Below are positions 48,392-57,366 of a stretch of DNA of 64,000 nt, in pieces. Position 1 is the first letter of the stretch. Each line of letters begins with the position of its first letter. The notes under the pieces are model-generated. The model was not told the DNA's origin. It saw only the letters and a program-made list of their open reading frames with translations, and ran no database searches. The position numbers and the translations under genes were made by a program. The stretch is from Kiloniella sp. EL199 (GTDB lineage Bacteria; Pseudomonadota; Alphaproteobacteria; Kiloniellales; Kiloniellaceae): assembly GCF_900313065.1 (NCBI RefSeq), contig NZ_OMPU01000006.1, forward strand, positions 564,734 to 628,733, in the 5' to 3' direction.

Positions 48392-49846
48392 TTAACCGGC
48401 TTTGGATTTCATAAAACGGGGAACGTCAACTACGTGATCTTCATAATCATCGATCTGTGTTGGATAGTGCCCGGTAAAAGGTGCGTCACAGTATTGAGGC
48501 GCTTCTGCATTGCGCCCTTCTTGACCCATTGCTCTGTACATGCCGTCAATTGATAAGAACGCAAGGCTATCAACACCAATGTGTTTCGCCATTTCATCCA
48601 GATCCATTTGAGCCGCTAGAAGCTCTTTGGATTGAGAGATATCGATGCCGTAGAAGTAAGGATAGCCAATTGGCGGGGAAGCAATACGCATATGAACCTC
48701 TTTGGCACCAGCGGCTTTTACCATCTCTACAATTTTGACAGAGGTTGTTCCGCGCACCAGTGAATCGTCAACGAGGATAACGCGCTTACCTTCGAGAACG
48801 GCTTTGTTGGCATTGTGTTTTAACTTTACGCCAAGGTTTCTGATCTGCTGCCCAGGTTCAATAAAGGTACGACCAACGTAGTGATTACGTATGATACCCA
48901 ATTCAAAAGGCACACCAGATTCTTGAGAGTATCCAATTGCAGCTGGAACACCTGAATCTGGTACCGGGACAACAACATCTGATTCAACATGACTTTCTTG
49001 TGCCAACTCTTTACCGATGTTTTTACGGGCTTCGTAAACGCTGACACCGTCAATGAATGAATCCGGGCGGGCAAAATAGATGTATTCAAAAATACAGGTC
49101 TGTTGACGCGTTGGCGGGAAGGGGCGCATGGATTGAACACCGTCATCATTAATGACGATCATTTCGCCGGGGTCAACGTCCCGTATGAAATTGGCACCTA
49201 TAATATCCAAAGCACAGGTTTCGGAAGCGACGACATAACCGCCATCCAGCTCACCAAGGACCAATGGTCTGATGCCGTGGGGGTCGCGGACAGCAATAAC
49301 GCCTTCTTTTGTCATGCAAAGAAGCGCGTAAGCTCCTTCAATACGTTGAATGGCATCTGTAACCTTGCCAACAATGGTGTCCTGAATAGAGGTTGCGACG
49401 AGGTGCAAAATAACCTCGGTATCCATTGTTGACTGGAAGATTGACCCACGCATGACCAGTTGATCACGTATTTTTTGCGAGTTGGTCAGATTTCCATTAT
49501 GACAAAGCGCAAATCCACCATCGTGAAGCTCAGCAAAAAGAGGCTGCACATTCCTCAAGGCTGTTTCGCCTGTGGTCGAATAACGCGTGTGTCCGATGGA
49601 CATGTGACCTTTCAGACGCTCAATCACCTCTTGGGAAGAAAAATTATCCCCAACGAGACCCAAGGCACGGTGGTTATAAAACTCATTACCATCATAACTG
49701 ATGATACCGGCGGCTTCCTGTCCGCGGTGTTGCAGGGCATGGAGGCCAAGGGTAACGAGAGCCGCAGCTCCTTCGTGCCCATGAACAGCATAGACGCCGC
49801 ATTCTTCGTGGAGTTTATCATCGTCATGAAAATCTTCGAGTGTCAT
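48392..49846 (-). CDS. purF: Amidophosphoribosyltransferase
   Basis: A 484-residue enzyme that makes phosphoribosylamine from PRPP and glutamine, first step of purine synthesis. After an 15-residue propeptide comes the N-terminal nucleophile in EECGVYAVHG (Cys16). The glutaminase domain is followed by the PRPP-binding motif VILVDDSLVRGTTS. I chose the ATG at 49846 because CAGGAAAG lies upstream and the propeptide length is normal; an in-frame GTG at 49894 lies inside the end of cvpA. Confidence 0.96.
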   Translation of the reverse strand: MTLEDFHDDDKLHEECGVYAVHGHEGAAALVTLGLHALQHRGQEAAGIISYDGNEFYNHRALGLVGDNFSSQEVIERLKGHMSIGHTRYSTTGETALRNVQPLFAELHDGGFALCHNGNLTNSQKIRDQLVMRGSIFQSTMDTEVILHLVATSIQDTIVGKVTDAIQRIEGAYALLCMTKEGVIAVRDPHGIRPLVLGELDGGYVVASETCALDIIGANFIRDVDPGEMIVINDDGVQSMRPFPPTRQQTCIFEYIYFARPDSFIDGVSVYEARKNIGKELAQESHVESDVVVPVPDSGVPAAIGYSQESGVPFELGIIRNHYVGRTFIEPGQQIRNLGVKLKHNANKAVLEGKRVILVDDSLVRGTTSVKIVEMVKAAGAKEVHMRIASPPIGYPYFYGIDISQSKELLAAQMDLDEMAKHIGVDSLAFLSIDGMYRAMGQEGRNAEAPQYCDAPFTGHYPTQIDDYEDHVVDVPRFMKSKAG

Positions 49847-49880
49847 GGCTTTCGCTTTCCTGAACTCAGTAATAAATCCG

Positions 49881-50573
49881 TTATTCGCTGCCACTCACGG
49901 CATCAATGGTTTTTTGCATTTGTGAGCGCATTTCATCATTATAGCCTGTAGAATCTTCACCTTCGGTTGATGATTTTGATTCCGGGCTAATTAAACGCTG
50001 ATAAGTCTGTGTTGCGTTATAGGCTTGTCGTGCTGATTCAGCTTGTTTTAGGACCTGTTTGATTGTCTCGTTATGGAACTTTTCAGGTAAAGCTTTTACT
50101 AATATGGCTGAGGCCTGTTGAATTGTCGGGCGTGTTTTGGCGCGTTCAACATCCTCTGGCCATCCTTCTTTTTCAGGCATCAGGAATACAAAAAGCGCGA
50201 TCCACATGATGCTGACAATAATACCACCGCGTAACAGGCCGAATAAAAAGCCAAGAGATCTGTCCAGGGGGCCAAAGGTACTTTCTCTTACATGGCGGCA
50301 AATCGCCCTGATCATCACCATGAAAAGCCCAAGAGTAATCACAAAAAGGGCAAAGCCTGTAACGATTTCGGCTACAAAAGGAATATTGATAAATTGTTGC
50401 ACATAAGGAAGCAGTGGGTGGAAGGTCCACAGTGTAACAAAGCCTGCCCCAATCCATGATGCGACAGATAGAACTTCGTGCACGAATCCCCGAAACAGAG
50501 CAAAGAGACCTGAGACGACAATGATGCCAATTACAGCGACATCGAAGAGTGAGATGGGTAAGTTTTCCATCAA
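49881..50573 (-). CDS. cvpA: CvpA-family membrane protein
   Basis: A 230-residue protein with four membrane helices in the first 130 residues (DVAVIGIIVVSGLFALFRGF, ASWIGAGFVTLWTF, IVTGFALFVITLGLFMVMI and GLLRGGIIVSIMWIALFVF) and a polar C-terminal tail. CvpA was first linked to colicin V production and is often next to purF, as here; its molecular role remains unclear. Confidence 0.9.
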   Translation of the reverse strand: MMENLPISLFDVAVIGIIVVSGLFALFRGFVHEVLSVASWIGAGFVTLWTFHPLLPYVQQFINIPFVAEIVTGFALFVITLGLFMVMIRAICRHVRESTFGPLDRSLGFLFGLLRGGIIVSIMWIALFVFLMPEKEGWPEDVERAKTRPTIQQASAILVKALPEKFHNETIKQVLKQAESARQAYNATQTYQRLISPESKSSTEGEDSTGYNDEMRSQMQKTIDAVSGSE

Positions 50574-50592
50574 TACCTAACAATTTTGCCGG

Positions 50593-52005
50593 TTAGCCAC
50601 CTGCAGCATTCTTAACTGATTTCGCTGCAAACAGCGCAACCAGATCTTGCAGATGTTCAATCTGCCTTGTATCTAACCCTGAAGCGACCTTATTACAATT
50701 CTTCTTTGCACGGATCGGCGGAATTATTGCATTTTTAAAACCAAGTTTTGTGGCTTCTTTCAGTCTGCCTTCTGATTGATTGACTGCTCTGATCTCTCCT
50801 GAAAGACCAATTTCTCCAAATACAACAGTATCTTCTGGTACCGGAATGTCCATGGCGGCTGATATTAATGCGGCTGCAACAGCCATATCTGCGGCGGGTT
50901 CTCCAATGCGTAATCCACCTGCGACATTAAGATAAACTTCGTTTCCAGCCAGAACGAGACCACATCTTGCTTCAAGGACGGCAAGAATCATCGCCAGACG
51001 GCCAGAGTCCCATCCTACAACCGCACGTCTCGGGTTTGCCTGTTGCGAAGGAGAGACAAGGGCCTGTATTTCCACAAGAACAGGACGTGTTCCTTCCAAA
51101 CCAGCAAAAACGGCTGCACCCGTAACATTCCCACGTCGTTCAGCGAGAAAGAGTGCGGAAGGGTTCGATACTTGCTCGAGTCCCTGTTCTGACATCTCAA
51201 AGACGCCAATTTCGTCTGTGGGACCAAAACGGTTTTTTACGGCCCGCAAGATTCTGAAGTGATGCCCGCGCTCCCCTTCGAAGGTAAGGACAGTATCAAC
51301 CATGTGTTCCAGAACTTTTGGTCCGGCAATGACGCCTTCTTTTGTCACGTGCCCCACAAGTAAAACACTGAAGCCTCTGGTTTTGGCAAGCTGGATTAGC
51401 TCCTGAGCTGAAGCACGAACCTGTGATACTGTACCGGGGGCAGAATCCAGACTGTCGACAAACATTGTCTGTATGGAATCAATAACAACAACCTGTGGAG
51501 CGTCATGTTCATCAAGCGTGGTGGCAATATCACGTACAGAAGTTGCCGAGGCGAGTAAAAAATCATCGCCTTTCAATCCAAGACGCCGGGCACGCAGTCG
51601 AACCTGATCAATAGCTTCTTCACCTGAAACATAAACACATTTGACACCGGCATTGATTGTCAATGCCGCCAATATCTGTGTTAGAAGCGTAGATTTTCCG
51701 ATTCCTGGATCTCCGCCGATCAGAACAGCTGAGCCGGGAACTAATCCTCCGCCACAAACTCGATCAAATTCCAGATTTTTGCTGATCATTCTTGGAACGG
51801 GCTTACTCGTTCCTTCTAGGCTTACAAATTCAATTTTTTTGCCCTTACGAACGTTTTTCTTGCCAAGCCCACCGGGGATGGGAGAGGAGGATCCAGCTTC
51901 TTCTGTAATGGAGTTCCACTCTCCACAGGAATCGCATTTCCCTGACCATTTGGCATAGTCAGCACCGCAGGATTGACAGACATAACGAATTACGGGGCGA
52001 GCCAA
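50593..52005 (-). CDS. radA: DNA repair protein RadA
   Basis: A 470-residue RecA-like branch-migration ATPase. The N-terminal zinc finger is CQSCGADYAKW followed by GKCDSCGEW. Walker A is GGDPGIGKSTL (about 98-108), the RadA motif KNRFG is present, and a Lon-like C-terminal domain (VYLNVAGGLRIGEPAADMAV) follows. It lies 20 bp before cvpA on the same strand. Confidence 0.96.
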   Translation of the reverse strand: MARPVIRYVCQSCGADYAKWSGKCDSCGEWNSITEEAGSSSPIPGGLGKKNVRKGKKIEFVSLEGTSKPVPRMISKNLEFDRVCGGGLVPGSAVLIGGDPGIGKSTLLTQILAALTINAGVKCVYVSGEEAIDQVRLRARRLGLKGDDFLLASATSVRDIATTLDEHDAPQVVVIDSIQTMFVDSLDSAPGTVSQVRASAQELIQLAKTRGFSVLLVGHVTKEGVIAGPKVLEHMVDTVLTFEGERGHHFRILRAVKNRFGPTDEIGVFEMSEQGLEQVSNPSALFLAERRGNVTGAAVFAGLEGTRPVLVEIQALVSPSQQANPRRAVVGWDSGRLAMILAVLEARCGLVLAGNEVYLNVAGGLRIGEPAADMAVAAALISAAMDIPVPEDTVVFGEIGLSGEIRAVNQSEGRLKEATKLGFKNAIIPPIRAKKNCNKVASGLDTRQIEHLQDLVALFAAKSVKNAAGG

Positions 52006-52075
52006 AAGAAATCTCCTGAATTATGTATGTAGTGCTAAGATAATTTAACTCAGCCCTGTCAGATTTTAAACAATA

Positions 52076-52903
52076 TCAGCCTGCAGCACGGTCACTATTT
52101 GCAAAGCTGATTTTTATCGGACCATCGAGAAGACCATTGATAAATTGATGAACGTAAGGATTATCTGTTTTTTCCAATTCGTTTGTGGGGCCTACCCAGG
52201 TAATTTTACCGTCATAAAGCATAGCTATTCGGTCGGAAATCCGCTTGGCAGAGTCCATGTCATGCGTAATTGTCAAACCTGTGGCGCCGAGCTCTTTTAC
52301 TGATTCAACAATTAACTGGTCAATTACATCACCCATAACGGGATCAAGACCCGTGGTTGGTTCGTCAAAAAACAGCGTTTCCGGTGTTGTGGCAATTGCA
52401 CGAGCAAGGCCTACTCGCTTTTTCATGCCGCCTGATAATTCAGCCGGGAATTTAGTCGCAAAACGTTCGCCCAAACCAACGGCAGACAGCTTTTCAAGCG
52501 CGATACGGTGCGCTGCTTTTTTAGGAACACCATGAGCCTGTGTTAAGCCGAAAGCAACATTGTCGAGAATTGAAAGGGAATCAAACAAGGCAGCGTATTG
52601 GAAAAGCATACCAAATTTGCGGCGTACCTGTTCCATATCATCATTGCCAAGGCCGATAATTTCTTGTCCGTCTATTTCTATACTGCCTGCATCAGGCCTT
52701 AAAAGGCCAATCATGCATTTTAGCAAAACAGATTTTCCTGTTCCTGAGCCACCAATAACAACCAGAGATTCGCCAGCATAAACATCCAAGTCCAAATCAT
52801 TCAAAATAACTTTTGGGCCAAAGGCTTTGGTAAGACCTCTGATCTTGATTCTTATGTCTTTGTTGGCTGTATCTGGGGTGGTCGTATCTGTTTTGTTGCT
52901 CAT
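52076..52903 (-). CDS. mlaF: Mla-type ABC transporter ATP-binding protein
   Basis: A 275-residue ATPase of the phospholipid/Mce-type transport class (MlaF). It has Walker A GGSGTGKSV (about 53-61), signature ELSGGMKKRVGLARAI, and Walker B LFFDEPTTGLD. The variant signature SGGMKKR is typical of this class. It overlaps the permease gene by 4 bp (ATGA). No MlaD/Mce protein gene is adjacent in the window, so the rest of the system must be elsewhere. Confidence 0.9.
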   Translation of the reverse strand: MSNKTDTTTPDTANKDIRIKIRGLTKAFGPKVILNDLDLDVYAGESLVVIGGSGTGKSVLLKCMIGLLRPDAGSIEIDGQEIIGLGNDDMEQVRRKFGMLFQYAALFDSLSILDNVAFGLTQAHGVPKKAAHRIALEKLSAVGLGERFATKFPAELSGGMKKRVGLARAIATTPETLFFDEPTTGLDPVMGDVIDQLIVESVKELGATGLTITHDMDSAKRISDRIAMLYDGKITWVGPTNELEKTDNPYVHQFINGLLDGPIKISFANSDRAAG

Positions 52904-53673
52904 ATTGAGAAAAACAACTCAGTGATGATGTAATTGAAAACGAGAATAAGAATCGAAGCTGATACAACTGCATTTGTTGTTGCTGCTCCAACACCTTGCG
53001 CGCCACCTTTTGAATGAAAACCGTGATAACACCCCATCAAAGTTATCAAGAAACCAAAAACGGCAGCTTTGACCAGACCAGAAATCACATCAAGGTTTTC
53101 CATGAAATCAAGGGTATTCTTGATATAGGTTGCAGGATTAAATCCAAGTTTGTGTACGGAAACAAGATACCCGCCAAAAACCCCAATTGTATCTGCCACA
53201 AGAACAAGGAGGGGGAGTGTTAAAACGCCAGCAATCACACGAGGGGCTATAAGGTATTTAAAAGGGTTTGTTGCCAGGGTGTAGAGGGCATCAATTTGTT
53301 CTGTGACCCGCATGGTACCAATTTCGGCGGCCATGGCGGCGCCAACACGACCAGCAACCATCAATCCAGCCAATACAGGGCCAAGTTCACGGGTGATTGA
53401 AACAATGACAACATTGGGAATGGCACTTTCTGCCGAGAAACGCGCAAAGCCCGTATAACTCTGTAACGCGAGCACCATGCCGGTAAAAATTGCAGTCAGA
53501 CCAACAACTGGTAATGAATAATACCCCACCTCAATCATTTGCTTCAAAATGAGCTTTGGGTAGAAGGGAGAGCGAAAGCAATGTGATATTGCTGTGCTTG
53601 CAAAAACGGAAAGGCGCCCAATAATCTCTAAAAAACGTAGAGTAAGATTACCAAGAGGTTGTAAAATAGGCAT
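52900..53673 (-). CDS. mlaE: Mla-type ABC transporter permease (MlaE)
   Basis: A 257-residue inner-membrane permease with the MlaE/Mce pattern: IEVGYYSLPVVGLTAIFTGM, then RELGPVLAGLMVAGRVGAAM with the conserved ELGPVL-AG-RVGA motif, and GTMRVTEQIDAL. It moves phospholipids between membranes together with MlaF. It is first in the pair. Confidence 0.92.
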   Translation of the reverse strand: MPILQPLGNLTLRFLEIIGRLSVFASTAISHCFRSPFYPKLILKQMIEVGYYSLPVVGLTAIFTGMVLALQSYTGFARFSAESAIPNVVIVSITRELGPVLAGLMVAGRVGAAMAAEIGTMRVTEQIDALYTLATNPFKYLIAPRVIAGVLTLPLLVLVADTIGVFGGYLVSVHKLGFNPATYIKNTLDFMENLDVISGLVKAAVFGFLITLMGCYHGFHSKGGAQGVGAATTNAVVSASILILVFNYIITELFFSI

Positions 53674-53944
53674 GCAGTTTACCGTTTATGCGCGTTGCTT
53701 TGGGGAATGATCGATTGAGATATAGTGAAATTAATACACACGAGCATTGATTGCTCGAGCAGAATTTTCCTTCCCCCTAAGGATCTGTCCACTTTATTCC
53801 AATGAGATAACGTTAATTCCATACTTTGGTATTCAAAGTTGGAGACACCCGTCATCTTGCGAGTTAGGTACAATACCCAAGGTGATCTTTTGCGTCAATT
53901 GAGGTTGGCGCAAAGCCTTGGCCTCTTTGCCTTAATTTTGTTGA

Positions 53945-55471
53945 TTAATAGTTTTCCGGCAAGTGATCTTCCTCGACCAAATCAGAGAACTTTGTAAATT
54001 CGCCGTTAAAGTGGAGTTCAACAGAACCGATTGGGCCGTGACGCTGTTTACCTACAATCATCTCGGCTTTGTTGCGGGCTGCATCTAGGCGTGCTTCGTG
54101 ATTGGCAAGTTTTTCATGGAACTTGTCAGTCGAATCATCCACACCTTGCCCCGGCTTTTCGCGGGCGATGTAATACTCATCGCGATACAGGAAAATGACA
54201 ACGTCGGCATCTTGCTCAATCGAGCCGGATTCGCGTAGGTCCGAAAGTTGCGGGCGTTTGTCTTCACGTTGTTCTGTTTGACGGGAAAGCTGGGATAGCG
54301 CGATAACAGGTACGTTCATCTCTTTTGCAATCCCTTTCAGACCACGAGAGATTTCAGAAACTTCCTGAACACGGCTGTCGCTCCTTCCGCCGGGAGCTCC
54401 AGACATCAGCTGTAGGTAATCGACGATAATAATATCCAGTCCATGCTGCCTTTTAAGGCGCCTGACCCTGTTGCGAAGGCCTGGGATTGTCAGGTTCGGT
54501 GTATCGTCAATAAAAAGTTTGTAGTTCGAAAGAGCGCGACTGACCTGGAACACATGTTCGAACTGATCTTCACTCAACTCCCCTTTACGCATGAGATGCG
54601 ATGGCGTTTCTGCTGCTGAAGACAAAATCCTGCTTGCAAGCTGATCTGCTGACATCTCCAAAGAAAAGAAAGCAACAGACATCGGGATATCAACTTCGTT
54701 ACCTTCAGCATTATGTCCGGGCTTTGTTGATTGTGCGATGTTAAAGGCAATGTTTGTTACAAAGGCTGTTTTACCCATAGAGGGTCGTGCAGCAAGAATA
54801 ATCAAGTCAGAATGATGGAAACCGCCTAGAAGTTTGTCCACATCGCGCAGGCCACTTGAAACACCGGAAATACCGTCGCCCTGTTTCATGGCGACATCAA
54901 TGTAATTCATTGAAACAGCAAGAGCATCGGCGAAAGATGTAAAGCCGCCTTCGGTCTGGCCCTCTTCTGCCAAACGGTACAGCTTTTGTTCTGCACCCTC
55001 GATTTGTTGAGTTGCAGAAAGTTCCAGTTCGTGCGTATGGGCATGATTCACAACTTCTTCACCGAGATCAATCAGTTCTCTGCGGATATAGAGGTCGTGA
55101 ATAATTTTACCGTATTCAGACGCATTGATGATTGTAACAACATTACTCTGAAGCTCAGCCAGATAGCTGGTACCACCAAGTTCTTCCAGATTGCCGTTAC
55201 TGGCAAAAAAGTTCTTTAGGGTTGTTGCATTTGCCAGTTGTCCACGCTCGATAAGTGTTTTGCAAGCGTGATAAATCTCGGCATGGGCCGGGTCTGCAAA
55301 ATGGACGGGAAGAAGAAAATCCGAGATCCTTTCAAAGGCCTTGTTGTTTGACAGAACAGCTCCTAACAGAGCTTGCTCTACCTCGTAGTTATGAGGAGGA
55401 GAGCGAAGTTCTTGTCCATCATCAAAGGGGATGTCTGAAACATCAAAGGGAGGAATCGCGTGATCTTCCAT
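53945..55471 (-). CDS. dnaB: Replicative DNA helicase
   Basis: A 508-residue DnaB. The N-terminal primase-interaction domain begins with SPPHNYEVEQALLGAVL. The RecA-like domain has Walker A ARPSMGKTAF, Walker B IIIVDYLQLM, and the arginine-finger region KHRHGPIGS-like GKQRHGPIGSVEL. The length is standard for a helicase without an intein. It follows the rplI operon after a terminator and 184 bp. Confidence 0.97.
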   Translation of the reverse strand: MEDHAIPPFDVSDIPFDDGQELRSPPHNYEVEQALLGAVLSNNKAFERISDFLLPVHFADPAHAEIYHACKTLIERGQLANATTLKNFFASNGNLEELGGTSYLAELQSNVVTIINASEYGKIIHDLYIRRELIDLGEEVVNHAHTHELELSATQQIEGAEQKLYRLAEEGQTEGGFTSFADALAVSMNYIDVAMKQGDGISGVSSGLRDVDKLLGGFHHSDLIILAARPSMGKTAFVTNIAFNIAQSTKPGHNAEGNEVDIPMSVAFFSLEMSADQLASRILSSAAETPSHLMRKGELSEDQFEHVFQVSRALSNYKLFIDDTPNLTIPGLRNRVRRLKRQHGLDIIIVDYLQLMSGAPGGRSDSRVQEVSEISRGLKGIAKEMNVPVIALSQLSRQTEQREDKRPQLSDLRESGSIEQDADVVIFLYRDEYYIAREKPGQGVDDSTDKFHEKLANHEARLDAARNKAEMIVGKQRHGPIGSVELHFNGEFTKFSDLVEEDHLPENY

Positions 55472-55593
55472 GGCCTCGAATCTAGAAAATTAGTACCAAC
55501 AAACGCCTGATTATATCTGTTTCTTTTCCCCGTTTTAGGGCAAAAAAAGAGCGCAGAGGAATGTAGCCCTTTAGGGACGAGAAGTACAGGTTG

Positions 55594-55626
55594 GAAATGA
55601 AAACGGCACCTCGAAAGGTGCCGTTT
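55594..55626 (-). terminator. rplI operon terminator
   Basis: The 11-bp perfect stem AAACGGCACCT / AGGTGCCGTTT with a CGAA loop, read on the minus strand, is followed by TTTTCATTT. It separates rplI from dnaB. Confidence 0.85.
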
Positions 55627-55655
55627 CATGATGCTCAGAAGTATAAAAAGAAGAC

Positions 55656-56222
55656 TTATGCTTCTGTTTCTTCTTCTGTGATTTCTTCTTCAACTGCTTC
55701 TGCAACAGCTTCACGCTCTTCAGCAGCTTCCTCATTGGAAACAGCACCGCCAGAGCTAAGCTGTAGTTCAGCTTCTTCAGCAGAACGTGCAGTGTTAACA
55801 ACAATGTTAACGGAAACTTCTGGGTGCAGAACAACTTTAACGTCGTGCAGGCCAAGAGTTTTGATAACTTTGTCGAGAACAACCTGAGAGCGGGCAATAG
55901 TAACGCCAGCTTCAGTAACTGCTTCAGCAATATCACGGGTGTTTACAGAACCGTAAAGTTGCCCGGAATCACCAGCCTGACGAATCAGAGAAACAGTCAG
56001 ACCTTCAAGTTTGCCAGAAACCTGTTCGGCTTCTTCGCGACGCTTGAGATTGTCTGCTTCCAGCTGAGCACGCTGGTTTTCGAAGTGTTGAAGATTTGCT
56101 TTTGTTGCGCGCATAGCTTTCTGCTTTGGAAGCAGGAAGTTACGAGCATAACCAGGTTTCACGGTGACGACATCACCCATCTGACCAAGTTTTTCGATGC
56201 GTTCTAGAAGGACGACTTGCAT
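55656..56222 (-). CDS. rplI: 50S ribosomal protein L9
   Basis: A 188-residue L9. The N-terminal rRNA-binding domain [21 protein letters not shown] and [10 protein letters not shown], the connecting helix, and the C-terminal domain are clear. The last 35 residues are a long Glu/Ala-rich acidic tail (rich in EEA repeats), longer than the 150-residue Escherichia coli form. Such tails occur in Alphaproteobacteria. Third gene of the rpsF-rpsR-rplI operon. Confidence 0.97.
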   Translation of the reverse strand: MQVVLLERIEKLGQMGDVVTVKPGYARNFLLPKQKAMRATKANLQHFENQRAQLEADNLKRREEAEQVSGKLEGLTVSLIRQAGDSGQLYGSVNTRDIAEAVTEAGVTIARSQVVLDKVIKTLGLHDVKVVLHPEVSVNIVVNTARSAEEAELQLSSGGAVSNEEAAEEREAVAEAVEEEITEEETEA

Positions 56223-56237
56223 GATAAAATCTCCTTC

Positions 56238-56495
56238 TTACCCGATCAAGTATGGCAATAGAGCAAGGAAGCGAGCGCGTTTGATAGCTTTTGCAAGCTC
56301 ACGCTGTTTCTTTGCAGATACTGCAGTTATACGACTTGGTACAATTTTACCGCGCTCAGAGATAAAACGCTGCAGAAGACGTGTGTCTTTGTAGTCGATC
56401 TTTGGTGCGTTTGCACCAGCGAACGGGCAGCTTTTACGGCGACGGTTGAATGGGCGACGTGAACCAACGCCCTGGCTAACGATTTGAACGGCCAT
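56238..56495 (-). CDS. rpsR: 30S ribosomal protein S18
   Basis: An 85-residue S18 with [19 protein letters not shown] and the [20 protein letters not shown] core, ending in LPYLIG. It binds S6 on the 30S platform and lies between rpsF and rplI. Confidence 0.97.
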   Translation of the reverse strand: MAVQIVSQGVGSRRPFNRRRKSCPFAGANAPKIDYKDTRLLQRFISERGKIVPSRITAVSAKKQRELAKAIKRARFLALLPYLIG

Positions 56496-56506
56496 GTTTC
56501 TCTTCC

Positions 56507-56962
56507 TTAGCTAGCTGTTGCTTCACGAGGAGCGCGATCACCACCCTCACGAGGAGGACGACCACCACGATCACCACCACGACCGCCGCGATCATCACGA
56601 CCGCCACGACCACCACGGCCACCGCGCTCATCACGGTTGCCACGGTTTTGCATGATTACTGATGGCTCTTCTTCAAGCTCATCAACACGCAAAGTCAGGG
56701 TACGAAGAACATCATCATTGATGCGCATTACACGTTCCATTTCCTGGACCGCTGCAGCTGGAGCATCGATGTTAAGAAGAACATAGTGGCCTTTGCGGTT
56801 TTTCTTCACGCGATAAGCCATGTTACGTAGACCCCAATATTCGGTTTTGCCTACGGAACCACCGTTCTCGGTAATGATACCAGTGAACTGTTCAGTGAGT
56901 GCATCGACCTGTGAGGACGAGATGTCCTGACGTGCGATATATACACATTCATAAAAAGCCAT
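56507..56962 (-). CDS. rpsF: 30S ribosomal protein S6 with an Arg-Gly-rich tail
   Basis: A 151-residue S6. Residues 1-105 are the normal fold ([39 protein letters not shown], then [18 protein letters not shown]). Residues 107-151 form a low-complexity tail with repeated RGG, DRGG and GRGG units, not present in Escherichia coli S6, which ends differently in a poly-Glu tail. The tail is basic and may contact rRNA or messenger RNA. First gene of the operon, with a 60-nt leader hairpin upstream. Confidence 0.95.
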   Translation of the reverse strand: MAFYECVYIARQDISSSQVDALTEQFTGIITENGGSVGKTEYWGLRNMAYRVKKNRKGHYVLLNIDAPAAAVQEMERVMRINDDVLRTLTLRVDELEEEPSVIMQNRGNRDERGGRGGRGGRDDRGGRGGDRGGRPPREGGDRAPREATAS

Positions 56963-57010
56963 AGTTACTCCTCACGGCTTTGTGGGTAGAGGAAAAAACC
57001 TTTACCCGGA

Positions 57011-57044
57011 GCTGGTGTCCTTGTTTCCGCTAGAGGTCACCAGC
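57011..57044 (-). promoter_or_regulatory. rpsF leader hairpin, possible S6:S18 autoregulatory site
   Basis: On the minus strand GCTGGTG (57044-57038) pairs perfectly with CACCAGC (57017-57011) around a 20-nt internal segment that contains GCGGAAAC. It starts 49 nt upstream of the rpsF start. S6:S18 leaders regulate rpsF in many bacteria; a match to that consensus was not verified here. Confidence 0.45.
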
Positions 57045-57076
57045 AAGGAGTTGATTTAGTGCGGATTAACGTGCGG

Positions 57077-57104
57077 AATATAGCGATCTTGGTACAGGGG
57101 TCAA
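57077..57104 (-). promoter_or_regulatory. Candidate rpsF promoter
   Basis: On the minus strand TTGACC (57104-57099) and TATATT (57082-57077) are separated by 16 bp, placing transcription start just ahead of the leader hairpin. Confidence 0.55.
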
Positions 57105-57366
57105 GCTCTATAGTATTTGTCAAGGTTAAGTTGTTGAAAATTAATGATTATGCGTATGTCTTTCCGATGTGTTTTTGCCCTTGGGGAGAATTAAGTGTAC
57201 ACGCCGTTGCATAATGATCCCTAGAAGGCTATTTCTGGGGCAATACAAATACTCTGAATGTTGTTTGTTCATTAACGGATCGAACCGTGACCGTATTGTT
57301 AGAGCAAAAGTGTGCGATTAAGAGGCATTACACCACAACATCAGCGCGTTTAATAAGGAGTTTATA

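Larger units (their letters stand above)
56963..57366. other. Divergent intergenic region between rpsF and fabD
   Basis: A 404-bp non-coding stretch. It holds the rpsF leader hairpin and promoter listed separately, and should hold the fabD promoter, which I could not fix. No other gene or RNA is supported. Confidence 0.5.

Noticed and set aside
53674-53944. Hairpin-like GCAAAG / CTTTGC pair downstream of dnaB as a terminator
   Set aside because: No T-run follows on the minus strand; not strong enough to list as a terminator.
56515-56655. Apparent tandem repeat rich in CCACGA and CCGC units
   Set aside because: It is the coding sequence of the S6 Arg-Gly tail, not a satellite or CRISPR.
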